42,243 bases of DNA from Chalciporus piperatus. Its lineage: Eukaryota; Basidiomycota; Agaricomycetes; Boletales; Boletaceae. The notes under the pieces are model-generated. The model ran no database searches. It had not been told where the DNA came from and saw only the letters and a list, made by a program, of their open reading frames with translations. Below are positions 11,122 to 22,939 of the stretch, piece after piece (positions within the stretch are counted from its first letter, which is position 1; each line of letters begins with the position of its first letter). The stretch is taken from contig JBBPTG010000209.1 in NCBI GenBank assembly GCA_038093975.1, positions 1-42,243 of the forward strand, given 5' to 3'. Position numbers and translations under genes: made by a program.

Positions 11122-11495
11122 AGCAGCCTATTGCAAGTGAGTGTAGGGACAGACAGAGCGAGTGATTAGATATACCTCTAGGAGGTCCGTAGGTTGTATC
11201 ACACTCGAGTCAGCCATCGGGTTGCACGACGAGTCCGCGTTACTCGGCGAGTTTCCTCGACGTTTCTCTCGCAATTTCTTCAAATCCACTATCTCACGAG
11301 GTTAACCGAGCACGTGACCAGCAAAGTACACTTTCCTTGTTTGGTAATCACCGACAGGAGAGTGACGTCGTGGATGACTTAATCACGTTCCACAGTATAT
11401 ATGGAGGCTGGAAGCGCGACCTCTCTCTTTTCCCGCCTTTCCACTCTCCAAAGCAATAACTACAACTTCGAACAAAGCTATAAGCATCTGCATCA
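11122..11495. promoter_or_regulatory. Divergent promoter region, MIM1 / HVA1-like
   Basis: The 374 bases between two divergent start codons. A TATA-like element (tatatat, 11396-11402) lies 94 bases before the ATG at 11496, and a CRE-like TGACGTC occurs at 11363-11369. Both are motif sightings without experimental support. A pyrimidine-rich tract (11420-11450) precedes the rightward start. Confidence 0.4.
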
Positions 11496-11933
11496 ATGGC
11501 GAGCTCATTTTTATCCTCGTCGATTTCGTCGCTGACGGTTGTCGGATAGGCTGAAACCGCTCAACCTCAGTACCAGGTAAACCGTTTCGGCTAGGAGGCA
11601 TTCTCGCCTCAGACTGACCCCCCTGACTCGTCTAGAAAGGAGACAGGGTCGAGTATCGACCCGTCGGTGGGGGGCATGACAACGTTTCCCATAGCCGCGG
11701 GGAGATCGTAGACGTCAATGCAAACGGTGATGTGAGTAGACGCACAATTTGTGGTGAGGATGTCTTGTGACGGTCGTTTTCTTGCCAGGACGTAAAGTAC
11801 TCTATCAAGAACGATAACACGGGAAAGAAGACTAGTTATCATGTGAGCATGCGTCCTTTTGGATGTTCCATGTGTCGCTGACATCTTCTAGTCCAAGAAC
11901 ATTGTCAAGAAGATCGAGGCTTCAGCCGAGTAG
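11496..11933 (+). CDS. Small HVA1-type TUDOR domain protein
   Basis: Five exons (11496-11498, 11550-11576, 11636-11731, 11789-11842, 11892-11933) give 73 residues starting MAETAQPQYQKGDRVEYR. The core KGDRVEYRPVGG, HSRGEIVDV and YSIKNDNTGKKTSYH then NIVKKIEASAE fits the 'hypervirulence associated protein TUDOR' family (DUF2945-like), small SH3-like barrel proteins found widely in fungi and bacteria. Their molecular role is not established, and the Pfam name does not imply virulence here. The first exon would be only the ATG, followed by a 51-base intron with a GC donor (gcgagc) and an AG acceptor. Reading straight on from the ATG hits a stop at codon 17, so an unusual first intron or another upstream start is required. 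Confidence 0.8.
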
Positions 11934-12157
11934 GTCTCGTACGGATAGATTAGTTCGGTGTACTTTTTTTTATCATCGACGCCGAGTGACGGGGATCATC
12001 TATATTACCGTTTGGTGCGAATTTTCATGCTGGAAGCGACACGCAAATGCCCGACTTGGAGGTTTTGGTTTCGAGCGCCATTCAGGGGTTTAGTAGCAAC
12101 AAACCTGCACAGCCACATTGGCCTCTTTCACCGTGTGCTATCCCGAAAGTTAGAGCA

Positions 12158-14238
12158 ATGGCGTCTCCGCCAACCATAGCGCACTCTGAACAACCCCACT
12201 TGGTTGCATTGGTGTTACAATCCAAGAAAGCCCTCCAGCATGGCGAACAGCTCTGCTCAAGGGCAAACTCCCTCACGAATGCCTCTGCTCAGTGTGCAGT
12301 GGACGTGCTCGCTCTCGACGCCAAGGTAAAGTGGATTAGCGAAGCTGTCATCGAACAGCTCAAGGTATGTCCCAGTCGTCCATCACCCTCGTCGACAATT
12401 CACCTCGTGGTCTCATTCTCATACGCTCTACAGCTTGCTGCCAGCGTGGCGAAGAGCATCGAACATAAACGTGCCCAGCTCGACAAGCGAATTCACGTAC
12501 GTGCCTACCAATACCTACCACCTCTCGACATTTCTCACCACAGCATCGTACTCAAGGAATGGGACGCAGTCCGTTCAGAGCGTACAACCGCCCTCGACTC
12601 TATCCTCGAATCCCTCGGCAGCCAACTCGTTCCCCCAGGGTTCCACCAAACCTCGTCCGACTCCTCGTTATTCGGAAGTCAACACTCGCACGACAGAAGA
12701 GACAAACCGAACGGTCTGATCGACCCCACTCAAAGCCCCTCTGCCACCGTCCGAGAGAACCCGTTCGAGAAAACCAAGTCGAGGAAGAACGTCGATAGGA
12801 CGACGTGGAAGACTTTGAGGGATTTCGTGGACGAGAGTGCGATCGAGCAGGTGGTGGATGCTGTGGAGAGTGATCGGATGAGATTGGACGTGCGTGTTTT
12901 TTTTTTTTCGTTTGGCTTGTCGTCGTGAGGGAAGAGGATGTTGACGTGGGGGTCATGATAGGACGTCATGTCAGCGACGTACGACTACCCGGATACGCTC
13001 TCGGCCACCGTCGCCTCCATCCGCGACTCCTTGCCCATCTCGCACTCGCCTCCTATTCTGCCGTTGTTGGTCGCGCAGGAGAAGACGACGACGGGTATGG
13101 CGGGACATCTTGAGAGTCTGGCATCGCATTACGACCAAATGGCGGACGCACTTCATGACAGCGAAGCTGGGGTATCACCTTCCGAAGGGGAGATGCAAGG
13201 TAAGAGGACATGATTATGATTTCATCGTTATACTAGTGGTTCGAGGCACCCATGCTCTCTGTTGCAGCTATGCATAGAGACACGGATGAACTTCCCGCTA
13301 TCATGATTGAACTGGAGGAAGACGTTCGATCCATTCAAGAGGCTCAGTGAGTGGGGACAGTTCGAGTTTGCAGAGGATGTTCATGTCGCTGATGTCGTGT
13401 CGTTTTTTTTTTTTAGTGAGAAACTTGTTCTTGCTAGAACGGATGCACAAGAGCAGTTAGATGCGAGTCGTAGCACACTAGACGATCTAGAGGAACTCGG
13501 AGAGATCATGTCAGACATGCTTCAGAAACAGCAGGAGGTCGAGGTGCGTTCCGTTTCGTTCACCCCGCATACATCCTCACACATCATTCAACCCTTGATT
13601 CCTTGGATTATAGACCGACTGTGAGGATATTTTGGAAGGCCTCCAACAGCGGTTGCTCGTCGTCGAAGATCTACACCATAGATTCGTGCAATATCAAACA
13701 TCGTTCAACAAGCTCCTCAGCGAGATCGCGAGAAGACGACAGTTCCGCGAAGCCACCGAGAAGGTCGTCCAAGGTATGATGGCAGAACTCGAGGCCATGG
13801 CCGAAGGTGCGCTAAACCTTCTCCATCTCCATCCCCATCTCCATCAACGCCCATCACGCCATCATCGCGCGACCCTATTTCACGCTAATCTGCTGACTCA
13901 CAGAGGAACGTCAAGCGCGAGATGACTTCAACGCCGAACATGGGGCTCATATCCCGGCTGATATATGTCTCTGTATCGAGAACCCGCCGACGCGATGGGA
14001 AGTCGTTCCTTGGGCTGGTGACGCGAGAGAGTCGCTCCCCGAGATCGATGCGGATTTGTTGATGCAGGTGAGTTTTTGCGTTTTACCTTGGTGTGTGGGA
14101 CGAGTACTGATGATTGATGATTGATGATTGATGATCGGTTTGGGTTTGTGTTTGGGTTTGTGGTTTGGGTTGTAGGCGAGGGAGAGGTTGGTAGGTGGTG
14201 AGGTGGGGTTGATGTTGCCGGGGAGCGATAGCATGTAG
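12158..14238 (+). CDS. ATG17: Autophagy scaffold protein Atg17
   Basis: Nine exons (12158-12364, 12434-12496, 12557-12889, 12962-13199, 13268-13346, 13417-13543, 13614-13806, 13904-14067, 14176-14238) join in phase to 488 residues. The protein is almost wholly helical and coiled-coil, as expected for the APG17 family. The most diagnostic stretch is near the C-terminus: ADICLCIENPPTRWEVVPW, followed by a short tail. Atg17 scaffolds the Atg1 kinase complex (with Atg13, Atg29 and Atg31 in yeast) at the phagophore assembly site during starvation-induced autophagy. N-terminal motifs include ALDAKVKWISEAVIEQLK. Length is near that of fungal homologues, and every exon-exon phase agrees, so the gene looks intact. 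It runs in the same direction as the small TUDOR gene 225 bases upstream and converges with the membrane protein gene at 14638. Confidence 0.88.
14108..14175 (+). repeat. Simple repeats inside the last ATG17 intron
   Basis: A TGAT(TGATGAT)-type run of about four 7-base units (14108-14136) is followed by a G/T-rich stretch of tttgggtttg variants up to the acceptor at 14175. Both lie wholly within the intron 14068-14175. This is microsatellite-like and likely to vary between strains. Confidence 0.7.
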
Positions 14239-14637
14239 ATTCATTGGAGAGGATATAATTTAAGAGGATGTAATGGAAGAGAAGATCTGGATTGGTGGGT
14301 TCGTTTGGAAATGCGTGTGCACATGCTTGAGTTGTGCGTGGCAAGATTCGAAGGTTCCCCGCGAAGTTACGCCGAGGGACATGATGTCTATACTCTGGTT
14401 AATGCCACAAAGTACTACGCCGGGTATAGTCTGTGTGAAATGCTACAGAAGCGTGCGATGCCTCCATAAAAAAAAAAACGGAGCATGAAGCAGAAAGGTA
14501 GATGGAAGACGATGCTGTGTTTCATACATATGTATATGATTCAGACCGACTCCAGGGTGCCTTTAACCCAGTCACACTCCGTCGCAAGACTCAAGGTACT
14601 TCTAGAAGGCGATGCAGTCCTTGGCAACGAACGAACT
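14239..14637. other. Convergent 3' intergenic region
   Basis: Space between ATG17 (+) and the DUF6534-type gene (-). It contains an A-rich tract (14468-14479). No gene is recognised. Confidence 0.5.
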
Positions 14638-16365
14638 CTAATCTCTCGCGAAACCTGCACGAACGTGAGTGGGCACGAATGGATAATAATATCCCTCAGC
14701 AGCAAGCAGAAAACGTACCATTTCAATTTCTGAAGATGATGCAGCTCCGTGGGCCATCTGCACCCCGACAGACTTGTAGATCGTCAGCCTGCCATTGGCT
14801 CCGGGAACGGACAGCGGTATGTCGAGGTCGGCCACACTGAGGCCACTGTGGATGGTCAACCTGACGTTGAGCGTCGTGAGCAGACAATTGACATATCTGT
14901 ACCCCCAAGTCCGGGTCAACGAACATGTTCAGGATGGGTGGGCATGAAACATTCCCTACAGCTTCGATAGCGGATAGAACCTGGGGTGTCACACGTTCAT
15001 GAAACCAGCTTCAGCCTGAGCAAGATGTAAAAAACTTACACGACGTGATGAGCGATTCCTAGCGTCTGTGCGAGAACGAATTCGAGAATCGTCGCGACCA
15101 CGGTGACTAGACCAGTCTCGATCGTCGTCTTGACAAGTCTCCGAACGAGTGTTTGAGTGGCCCGGCATTGTGATCCTGAGCTGTTGCGGAACAGCTACCA
15201 TTGCTCATGTCGTGAGTAATCTATGTAGTATGCACCGGGATACCACTTAAGAGTGGTGTGCTGACTCACGAGTTGAGCAGTGCGAACCGTGAAGAGGATG
15301 TCACACGCAGCGCTGATGATCAACCAGGTCTTCGAGTTCGTTCAGGTTCTCGGATCCCGTAAACCGTGACGGATAAAAGATCAACAACTCACGACTGCCC
15401 CATCTCTATCAAAGACTCCCAGGTTCGGATCATCTGTGCCCTGCGTTGTACAAATTCGTCAGCTATCAAAATATCTCGCTGTGCTTGTGAAGAAGAAGTT
15501 ATGTACCAAGATGCCTCCCGTAATCAACAACACGCATTGGGCCGACGAGATCTAGGGTTGAAGCAGTTGACAACGATCGGGCCGAGAGAGTCAAGGAGAT
15601 GAACTGACCGCCATCACTGCCATTGGAATCCAAATTGACTTTCCGAGAACCCAGATTCGCCACGCAAAGAAACCTTGTACTATGGATGATGCTGAAGAAA
15701 TCAGCATCTCACATCAGTAATCTTTTGTATCGAGACCACTTACATAACCCGGTGAGCGCACAGAGCATCTGGAAAGCCCACGTAGAGATCGAATCGGACA
15801 TGGGTGTCCCATTGACGACGTAGTCCCTCTGCCCGGTGATGAGACACGATAGGCATCGTATGCTTGTCCCATATATCATGCTATACACGACCAAAACGCT
15901 ATTCACTACTTCCAGAAGGAATACTGTGAATACTGTTCATCAAGTGTTTCTCGATGAGTTAATGGTACGCGACGAGAAGCAGTTGGCTCACCTGCGATTT
16001 GGAGCAGATAGTGATCCTGACGGAAGCGCGTCGCGTATATGTCTAGCGGGGCATAACATGGATGATGAAATCAGTCTAAAGAGGAATTCTATATAGCAGC
16101 ATCACTGACAAACTTGAATAGTGAGGATACCGAGGAGCCAAAAATTCAGCAGGTAACCGAGTCCCTGGATGAAAGAAATAGACGGAGTCCAGGGCAAGTA
16201 ACCAATGTGGGCGGGCATGACACTCACGAACGAAGTATCACTGCAAAGGCAATAAACTAAGTGTTCGTCGGGAAATGAGTCGTGTAGTACCAGGACACTC
16301 ACGAGACCTCGATTGGAACTAGGACTGCATATTGATCAAAAGAAGGGCGCTCCAGACTGGTGCAT
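14638..16365 (-). CDS. DUF6534-type multi-pass membrane protein
   Basis: Read on the minus strand, exons can be placed in phase at 15932-15744, 15679-15609, 15440-15393, 15329-15270, 15194-15040, 14980-14960 (21 bases) and 14896-14638. Less certain 5' exons carry GLGYLLNFWLLGILTIQV and a following YIY segment. Hydrophobic helices with the family's typical features are visible: TVFLLEVVNSVLVVYSM, LLQGFFAWRIWVLGKS, TWLIISAACDILFTV, VKTTIETGLVTVVAT and LYVNCLLTTLNVRLTI. This matches the seven-helix DUF6534 family, which is strongly expanded in agaricomycetes and has no proven function. The true start is unresolved. The ATG at 16365 is out of frame with the following exon, so a further 5' exon or a one-base disruption is possible. 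Confidence 0.75.
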
Positions 16366-17592
16366 GGTTTTCATTTCAGATCGGTCGCCTCAATCAGAAG
16401 CTATCAGATTAAACGCACGGCGCGAACATTATTAGGTTGGTGCGGGGCACCAAACCGCCAGCGTGGCTGGTGGGCGGAGAATGGGGTATCGTTGATGCTA
16501 CTCCGCGCTTTTTATGTTATGAGGATGTTTCCACGAAGCAAAGTCTGACAGAATTTAAACCCCCATGGCGACAGAAAGTTCATTTTCCGGTGATGCTCCA
16601 AAGGTTCGTGATCCAGGGACGCTTTAGGACTGGCGAGGATAAACATAACTCCAGGAATCATGCGAATTTGCGCTTCGTAGCGCCAGGGCATGTCAGTGTC
16701 AGATCTGCACTCCGGGAGTACTCCGGGTTGAGCGGTTCCGGTGGCCGTGCCTTGGTCAGGTGGAACTGAGATTGAATATTGAATTTACCTCGGCGAGACG
16801 CATCATGAATCACCTCAACATTGGGCCTCGGAGCCCAGCTGTTTCTCAGAAGACCCGAGTAAGGCTGGTAAATAAAGCTCATAGGTTTAAAAACGCTCAC
16901 AGACAGCCGCGCGTATACCGTGGGTACTCGTGAGACAAAACGGAGATGCGGTGTCGGGATCCTGCCTGCACCGTGAACCGGAATGACAGCAAGACACTGT
17001 GTACACCAATGGCGTGATGATGTTACGGATAATAAGTAAACGAGGGCAGTGAGTGAAAGTCAGTGCGATCGAGCCAGGGGCTCAATCTCGCAAGCAGCCA
17101 CCCGACGCTACCCTGAGGACCAAAAGGAACGAGATACGAAAGGACAATGCTAAAGGTTGCCTTTTCTTCATTCCGCCGATGGCAGTGTGTGGACGAAGGC
17201 TCTTAGGAATGTTCACAGCCACAATATGTGCACCGGATATGATAAATCTATACTTCCTTGTGACATATTGATCGGGAGAATAAAGGAGTGGAGAGAAGCG
17301 ACTCGGATGGGGGTGAGTATCTGATGAGGGCTGATGAGGGCATGCATGGAGCTTCAACGTTTCAACTTGAAGCATACGCCTCTGGCTCAATTCCGTTCAT
17401 AATTGATGCGGCGGCCAAGTAAGTAAGATATCGAGGGCGTGGATGTATGTCAATTTGAAGTTCGGAATGGGGTGGTGGGCCACCGCAACTCCAGACTTGA
17501 TGTTCCTCCACGACCAATGAGAGGTTTTGAAGTTTGCCACACATGTTGTATACGGGCTACGCCGCTATCTTGTTACGCCGCTCTGCACACTA
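16366..17592. other. 1.2-kb stretch with no recognisable gene
   Basis: Neither strand shows a family I recognise, a convincing spliced model, a tRNA-like fold or a transposon core. The longest frames (for example 16437-16769 and 17082-17390) have no homologous look. It probably holds the 5' region of the DUF6534-type gene and the 3' region of the thiamine pyrophosphokinase gene. Confidence 0.45.
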
Positions 17593-18637
17593 TCAAATGG
17601 GACGTGAGGTCTTGACCGTCACAATGGGCTCATCGGGGAGTAAGTGATTGGATGTGGACATCAAGCCATCGAATGATGATTCCTTGCCATCTTCAGACAT
17701 GGGATTGGTCAAAGTTATTAGGGCAGACAGTTCTTTACCCAAGTTCCACCGAAGGCCTGATGTCCACAATATAGTAGAATCCACACCAACGGGTAATAGA
17801 CCGCAGGTCGGGCCCATAACCTCATGGTCAATGTGTATTCGATGTTGTCCCTAGGTACACGTCAGATCGATTGCCGGTATTCGAGTTTCACGTAGTCACG
17901 CACCTCATCGAGAACCCAACCGATATTGTCGTCTGTAATAGCATATACTCTCACCCTCGTCGTTCTTGGTTTGTGAGGATAGGAGAGCGTGTGGACTGTT
18001 TGGTCCAGTCTTCCGGAGAGTCCTCCAAGGATGAGAATTTCAAACTTGTGACGGAGTACTTAGTGCTGGGAGAAGAAACCTGAGAGTAGGTGGTATTACC
18101 TTGTGCCCTTCAGCTCGTTCTTTCTCTTCAAGTGTCTTGATGCACTTCATGAGGTCGGTAGAGTCTTGGTCAGGGTCGTGGATGACGGGTACTCCCTGGG
18201 TAGTGGTGGAGTTGTCAGTATTTCACTAGGACAGACCTTTGCAGAATAATATTCCTTGACATCCTCGCGTAGAGAGTCCAGGTCACCCTTGATCAAGTCG
18301 GGAACATACCTGTGCGTTCAACACCTTTAGAGACTCAAGCGACAAAAGACCCTTGAAGGGTGTCCACCGTGACCTCTCACAAATTCCGTAATTGTTCCGC
18401 CTCTGCACCCTCTAAGAGATCGTGTAGACGGTTACCACCTCCGTCAGCGCAACACCTCCACGAGCAAGCTACCCAGAGTGTCTTGAGCAAATCTAATGAG
18501 AAGGGTTGGTTGAGGATGATCAGTGCGCGATGGCCATCTTCACTCCCGACTGTCTTAGGGTTCAAGAACTGTGTTTCCCAATCCAATACCTTGGAGGACG
18601 ACGAGGAATACGAGAAGTTGCTGAGGGTCGTATCCAT
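17593..18637 (-). CDS. THI80: Thiamine pyrophosphokinase
   Basis: Five exons (18637-18381, 18309-18237, 18195-18100, 18044-17904, 17850-17593) give 274 residues. Family motifs appear in order: ALIILNQPF, WRCCADGGGNRLHDLL, DLIKGDLDSLRED, DQDSTDLMKC, LILGGLSGRLDQT and GPTCGLLPVGVDST. The enzyme transfers pyrophosphate from ATP to thiamine, forming the cofactor thiamine diphosphate in the cytosol. The aspartates of GDLDS and the STD motif are the expected metal/nucleotide-binding residues; GDLDS is GDFDS in many homologues. The frame stops right after TSRPI with TGA then TAG. Homologues I recall often continue with a few aromatic residues, so the C-terminus may be trimmed. The start at 18637 lies 175 bases from the divergent coiled-coil gene. 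TPK1 is the animal and plant name for the same enzyme. Confidence 0.9.
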
Positions 18638-18812
18638 GAAGGGGTCAGATGGGGAGTAGGTCGATGCCGCCGCGGTTCACAACGAACAGCGCTGACACAA
18701 GAGGCCGGCGTCTATTTCTTGCGTTTCCTTCTGTGTCCCGCCAACGCCGAGACTAACGTTCTGCATGCATCGATAACCATACCACCGATCGAGACAGTAA
18801 ACTAGGAGTATT
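18638..18812. promoter_or_regulatory. Short divergent promoter region
   Basis: Only 175 bases separate the start codons of the thiamine pyrophosphokinase (-) and the coiled-coil gene (+), so both promoters must lie here or overlap the genes. No TPP-riboswitch-like element was recognised. Confidence 0.5.
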
Positions 18813-20901
18813 ATGGGGCCAACCCGAGCAAAGGATCAGGGTTTGACCCAGGACAAAGTAACTACCTTGCTTCGGGAGAAGGACGACCAAGTATGTTCGG
18901 TGGTTCATTCCATCTTGTTTCACTCATCCGGTTTGATTTCAGATAGCGAACCTTGAAGCCAAATTGGAGGCGTATAGTGCGCGTGCGTCCTCTGCCCAAA
19001 CCCGCCTCTTGAAGACAATCGACGTACTGGATGCCCTCCGTACTCAGCACGCATTGGAGATATCAGTCGTGGAGCAGGCAAAGATGAAGCTTGTGCATGA
19101 GGTGAATCGTTGGCGAAACACTGCGAAAACTCTAGAGGTGGAGAAGGACGAGTTGAAGGAGGTGGTTGAGGATCTGATCGAGAAAGGTGCGCCAGGTCTC
19201 ACTCTCGTCTGCCACGGTCCCGGGCTGATTCTTGAGTTTTGTTACGATTGGATGTGTGGTTTTCTCGATACCTAGTAGAGATTTCCAACGAATGGAGCTC
19301 ATGGCCGTGCAGTCGCATGCACATTAGCAAACATGCAGGTACGTTTATTTGAACCTGTTCTTCAAAGCCCATTGGTCTTAGTCCATACTCCTCAGAGCAG
19401 GTGATCGGAGGCACGTTTGACCTCGGAAGAACGAATGTTCACTGTAATGATGACCTGCTTGCGTACGCTACCTCTATCGTCGCCAGACTGCGGACTGAGC
19501 TCGAATTCGAACGCCAAAGCCACATGAGCGTCTCAGAAGATGCAAATCTGCGAATCGAGGAGCTTGAAGCCAAAATTGCAGTACGTGAGGCAGAGCTTGA
19601 AAACTGTATCACCTCCCACGAACATCAAGGTTCTCGGAAAGACGAACCCGACAACGCAACGAGGTACGATTATACGAAGCGAAGGCTCGGTAGGAAGATC
19701 CCCCGTCCAAAAACGATGTCAGACGAGGAGTGTCTACGCTTCCTGGAGAGCAACAACGCTCGGAATAGATCTCTGGAGCTCGAAATTCGCAGTATCGCCG
19801 ACAGGGTATGTGTTCTAGTGTGCTACTCGGAACAATCGGTCTTACATCACAAGTTGGAGCAAGCTAGGATGGCGGTTTCAACGTCACCGCACAAGAGTCC
19901 GCCGTCACCAGCTTCAGGAAACGATCAAAATGGTACTACTTCACGCGCGAGAAGCGCGTCCGTGGATCCGAATGTCCTCTCTCGCGCTCCTCACCCCAAA
20001 CAACCAGAGGACGAAATCCTCCCAGTATCGGCATCACCCTCGACAGTGCTTTCTATCGCCCAGCTGGACAATCAGATCCGTGCCATGACCGCTCACATGG
20101 ACGCTCTCCGAATAGAGCGTGTGACATTGGTCGAGACAGCTACAAGGCAGAGAAGGGTATTTTGTACCACTATCATACTGCAATCCCCATCTAAGCGAGC
20201 ACATACGGTATACAGGCTACGAACGGCACGAATATCGATAATTTCCAAGACATTTTGCGGCTTGAAAGCGAATGTGTCCGGTGAGATGCAGTTGAACGTG
20301 TCTCTCTAAAGGTTTCCTGACTGACTCGTGGTTAGACTTCAGGCCGAAGTTGACGACCTTCAAGAACAACTCGATCTCTCGCGCTCCTCTGCACGCTCGC
20401 GAGAAAAGGCACTCCTGCGCGAGATCGCACATTTACGTGCATCGCCGCCAGGCTTACAGCGTCCCGCACCCGTGAGTGGTTTTCTTCATCCCAGCGGCTG
20501 CTTTGATGATTCACATATTGTTGCAGGACCTGTACCATGTCTTCAGCCCGAAGCTTCTCGAGGACGATCTTATTCCGGAAGAGAGCATGGAACTTGCGAC
20601 GCCTCTTCAGCCCACAACGACTCCCGTACCTCCATCTCAAGTCGTGACCGACCCCGATCTTTCGTCCCTCCAATTTGTTCCTGGACGCGTTTCCTCGCCA
20701 CCACCAGATGCCCCACCTACATCACCATTTCTTCGTTCCAGCGCCGGCTCGCAGGACATTGACAAGGTCCAAGTTGGATTGGATGCGGCTCGTGCACACT
20801 TGGAAGAGAAAGAAGCAGAGCTGGCGTCGCTCCGTGCCGAAATGGAGAGGGTGCGGCTTCAGGTAGAGATGAAAAAGGACGATGATAGGGATGAGGGCTA
20901 G
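18813..20901 (+). CDS. Coiled-coil protein of unknown function
   Basis: About eight exons. Well-supported ones are 18813-18890, 18943-19186, 19276-19338, 19396-19805, 19854-20156, 20216 to about 20280-20300, about 20324-20471 and 20528-20901. The translation is rich in Glu, Lys, Arg and Leu with heptad-like runs (for example EVEKDELKEVVEDLIEK, LRTELEFERQSHM, LQAEVDDLQEQLDLSR, LEEKEAELASLRAEMERV), separated by Ser/Pro-rich linkers (SPHKSPPSPASG). This predicts a long, interrupted coiled coil without an enzymatic domain. One join near 20300 needs an intron of about 36 bases or a slightly different donor. I recognise no specific family. A cytoskeletal or scaffold role would be a guess. Confidence 0.65.
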
Positions 20902-21079
20902 CGGCCCCTCGCCCCGGTCGGTGAACCTGGCATGTTGGTTTTAACTATCTATTCGTTCTCGTCTTGCTTTCCAATTCTGCGCTGTCATGTATGTGCTCAT
21001 CCTAGCCTGTTATGCTGGCACGTCTGTTCTATACCGTTATACTACGACATATTCATCACTGTGAGACTCAGAGAAACCA

Positions 21080-22401
21080 TCTCCATGGAAGCGAGAAGGC
21101 GTCGTATATTTGAAGGACACGTTCCGTTTCCTCTCGCACAATCCGGACACCAAGATTATGGCCGAACACGAGATATATCAATTACTCTATGAGAAATTTA
21201 AACAGACGCCCAACATCCTTAAGCACGTCGCTGTGATGTCATGACGTTGACACAAGACTTCCTCGACGCCGACTGGTTGTGCGTGACGGTGAGAGAGTGG
21301 TGAGAGTGACCATTACCGGCTCGTGCTCGACGTCGTCGGACGTCCGCTCACCAAGTTCAAATGCACCAAAGAACTTGTTCAAGCTATCTATGATGCCATG
21401 AAAGGTGCGTTCGTGCTATTCCTGATTAGAATTATGGTTCCCTGACGTGCGCGCATGACCAGCTCCTTGGCACGCGTACGAAATCGTCTTCATCCTGCAT
21501 CGAGACATCAGCGTTGGCAATATCCTCATTACACATGACGGCCGTGAATTGTTGATCGACTGGGAGATGGGGAAGCAGGTTGGCGAAGTCGGAGCACGAC
21601 GGTATCGGATGATCGCACGGTAAGCCCATTTCAGCTAGTGGCAGTCGGGTATTCGCATGCTCACGTCGCCTGATGCTACAGGGCACATGGCAGTTCATGT
21701 CAGCCGCCCTCCTCAGGGACACTGGCAAGATGCACACGCTCTCCGACGATATCGAATCGTTCATCCACGTCATTGGATGGCTCATCCTCCGATTTATTCC
21801 TTCCGACAAGGGCTTTCACCCTGGACATAGGGCTGACAACATGGAGATGTTCGACGAGACGAATTTCCATCGTGATGGCCGAGCCGTTGGGGGAAAACAA
21901 AAGGCAAATGCCCTTGCAGGAAAGTACCCTGCTCGCGACTTCCAGTTCAGGGAACCCACCCCGCTGTCTCATCTTCTGTGGACTCTCTGTCAACCATTCA
22001 AAACATGGTATTCTCAGGATCCTCCGAGCGCTGAAGACAGAGCCAAGCTCAACGACCCCACTATTCCTCAGGAAGAATTAGAAGACCTAAAGCACAGCAT
22101 TCGTGCTTACGATCGACGCCTAGAAGCTTTGAAGTCTTCGATATGGTTCCTCAACACCATTCATGCCGCTTTGGGCAAAGCTGGCTGGCCGGAGGCCGAC
22201 GCGGCTGACGAAACCGTTTACACGCCTTCCACAGGGTTGATGACGAAGTTGCAGGAGCGACAGAGAATGAGCCGGTTGCTGACTTCACAGACGCACTTCA
22301 CCAACTCGAAGTGTTCATCAGGGGGTTCGACGCGCGCAGCGCATCCAGTTGATATCACAAGGCTACAGTACTCAAGTATTCAAGGGCTACTCGCCGCTTG
22401 A
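21080..22401 (+). pseudogene. FunK1-type protein kinase relic
   Basis: The catalytic part of a fungal FunK1 kinase is readable: VVYLKDTFRFLSHNPDTK from 21101, HYRLVLDVVGRPLTKF from 21311, then across an intron ending about 21461 the catalytic loop HRDISVGNIL and LLIDWEMGKQ, then after an intron ending about 21681 GTWQFMSAALL. It ends with a C-terminal extension at 22401. FunK1 kinases are expanded in agaricomycetes and linked to multicellular development. The N-terminal region that should precede the kinase lobe is missing. The frame changes twice between 21230 and 21311: QLLYEKFKQTPN ends at a TGA, DVMTLTQDFLDADW is read in another frame, then the first frame resumes. An unrecognised intron could explain part of this, but a truncated, frameshifted relic is the simplest reading. 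Confidence 0.72.
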
Positions 22402-22939
22402 CTCTAAGCTTGGTTATTCTCCGGCTCGTCCGACACGTGCCTCAGGGGGGGCCAGTCCAGCAATCTAGACATCTACAATACACTCAATCAACTTTTCAGA
22501 ATCTCGGTGATATTCTGGCCCAAATCATTACGATGCAGACATACGGTGCTCAGTTCAACCTTTGTGTCGTTAACCTCATCGTCACTGCAGTCATGTTTTT
22601 GCGTGCAGTATGTTCGCATGTGCATGTATGTAATTCGCACATGCTTTTCCGTCGTCGCTTTGTCTCGCTATGATCCCACTGCAGGACTCGATTGTAGCAA
22701 TCACTGGCCAGAGTATTTATTTGGATTACAGCATCAATCAAGGGGTCACGTCGGGGCCGTGGCCCGCGTTTGCTGACTACCGAGTCGTAAGCCAAGGCCA
22801 ATTAGAATGTTTAAATAGTCAACCCTACCCTACTCTTGATCCTCCTGACATGTTTAGCGAAGACCAGTCCAAACAAATAAATCGTCCCTCTCCATCCCCA
22901 TTTCCATCTCCGCCCATGGCCACTCACTCGCTCGCTCGC
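22402..22939. other. Intergenic region after FunK1 relic
   Basis: No gene is recognised. It holds the 3' flanks of the kinase relic (+) and the exchanger gene (-), with a C/T-rich run near 22888-22940. Confidence 0.45.

Noticed and set aside
16366..17592. Possible transposon or tRNA in the long gene-free stretch
   Set aside because: No transposase motif, terminal repeat pair, or tRNA arm pattern could be found by eye.
18638..18812. TPP riboswitch upstream of thiamine pyrophosphokinase
   Set aside because: The conserved ctgaga-type core of eukaryotic TPP riboswitches was not seen in this short interval or in the introns.
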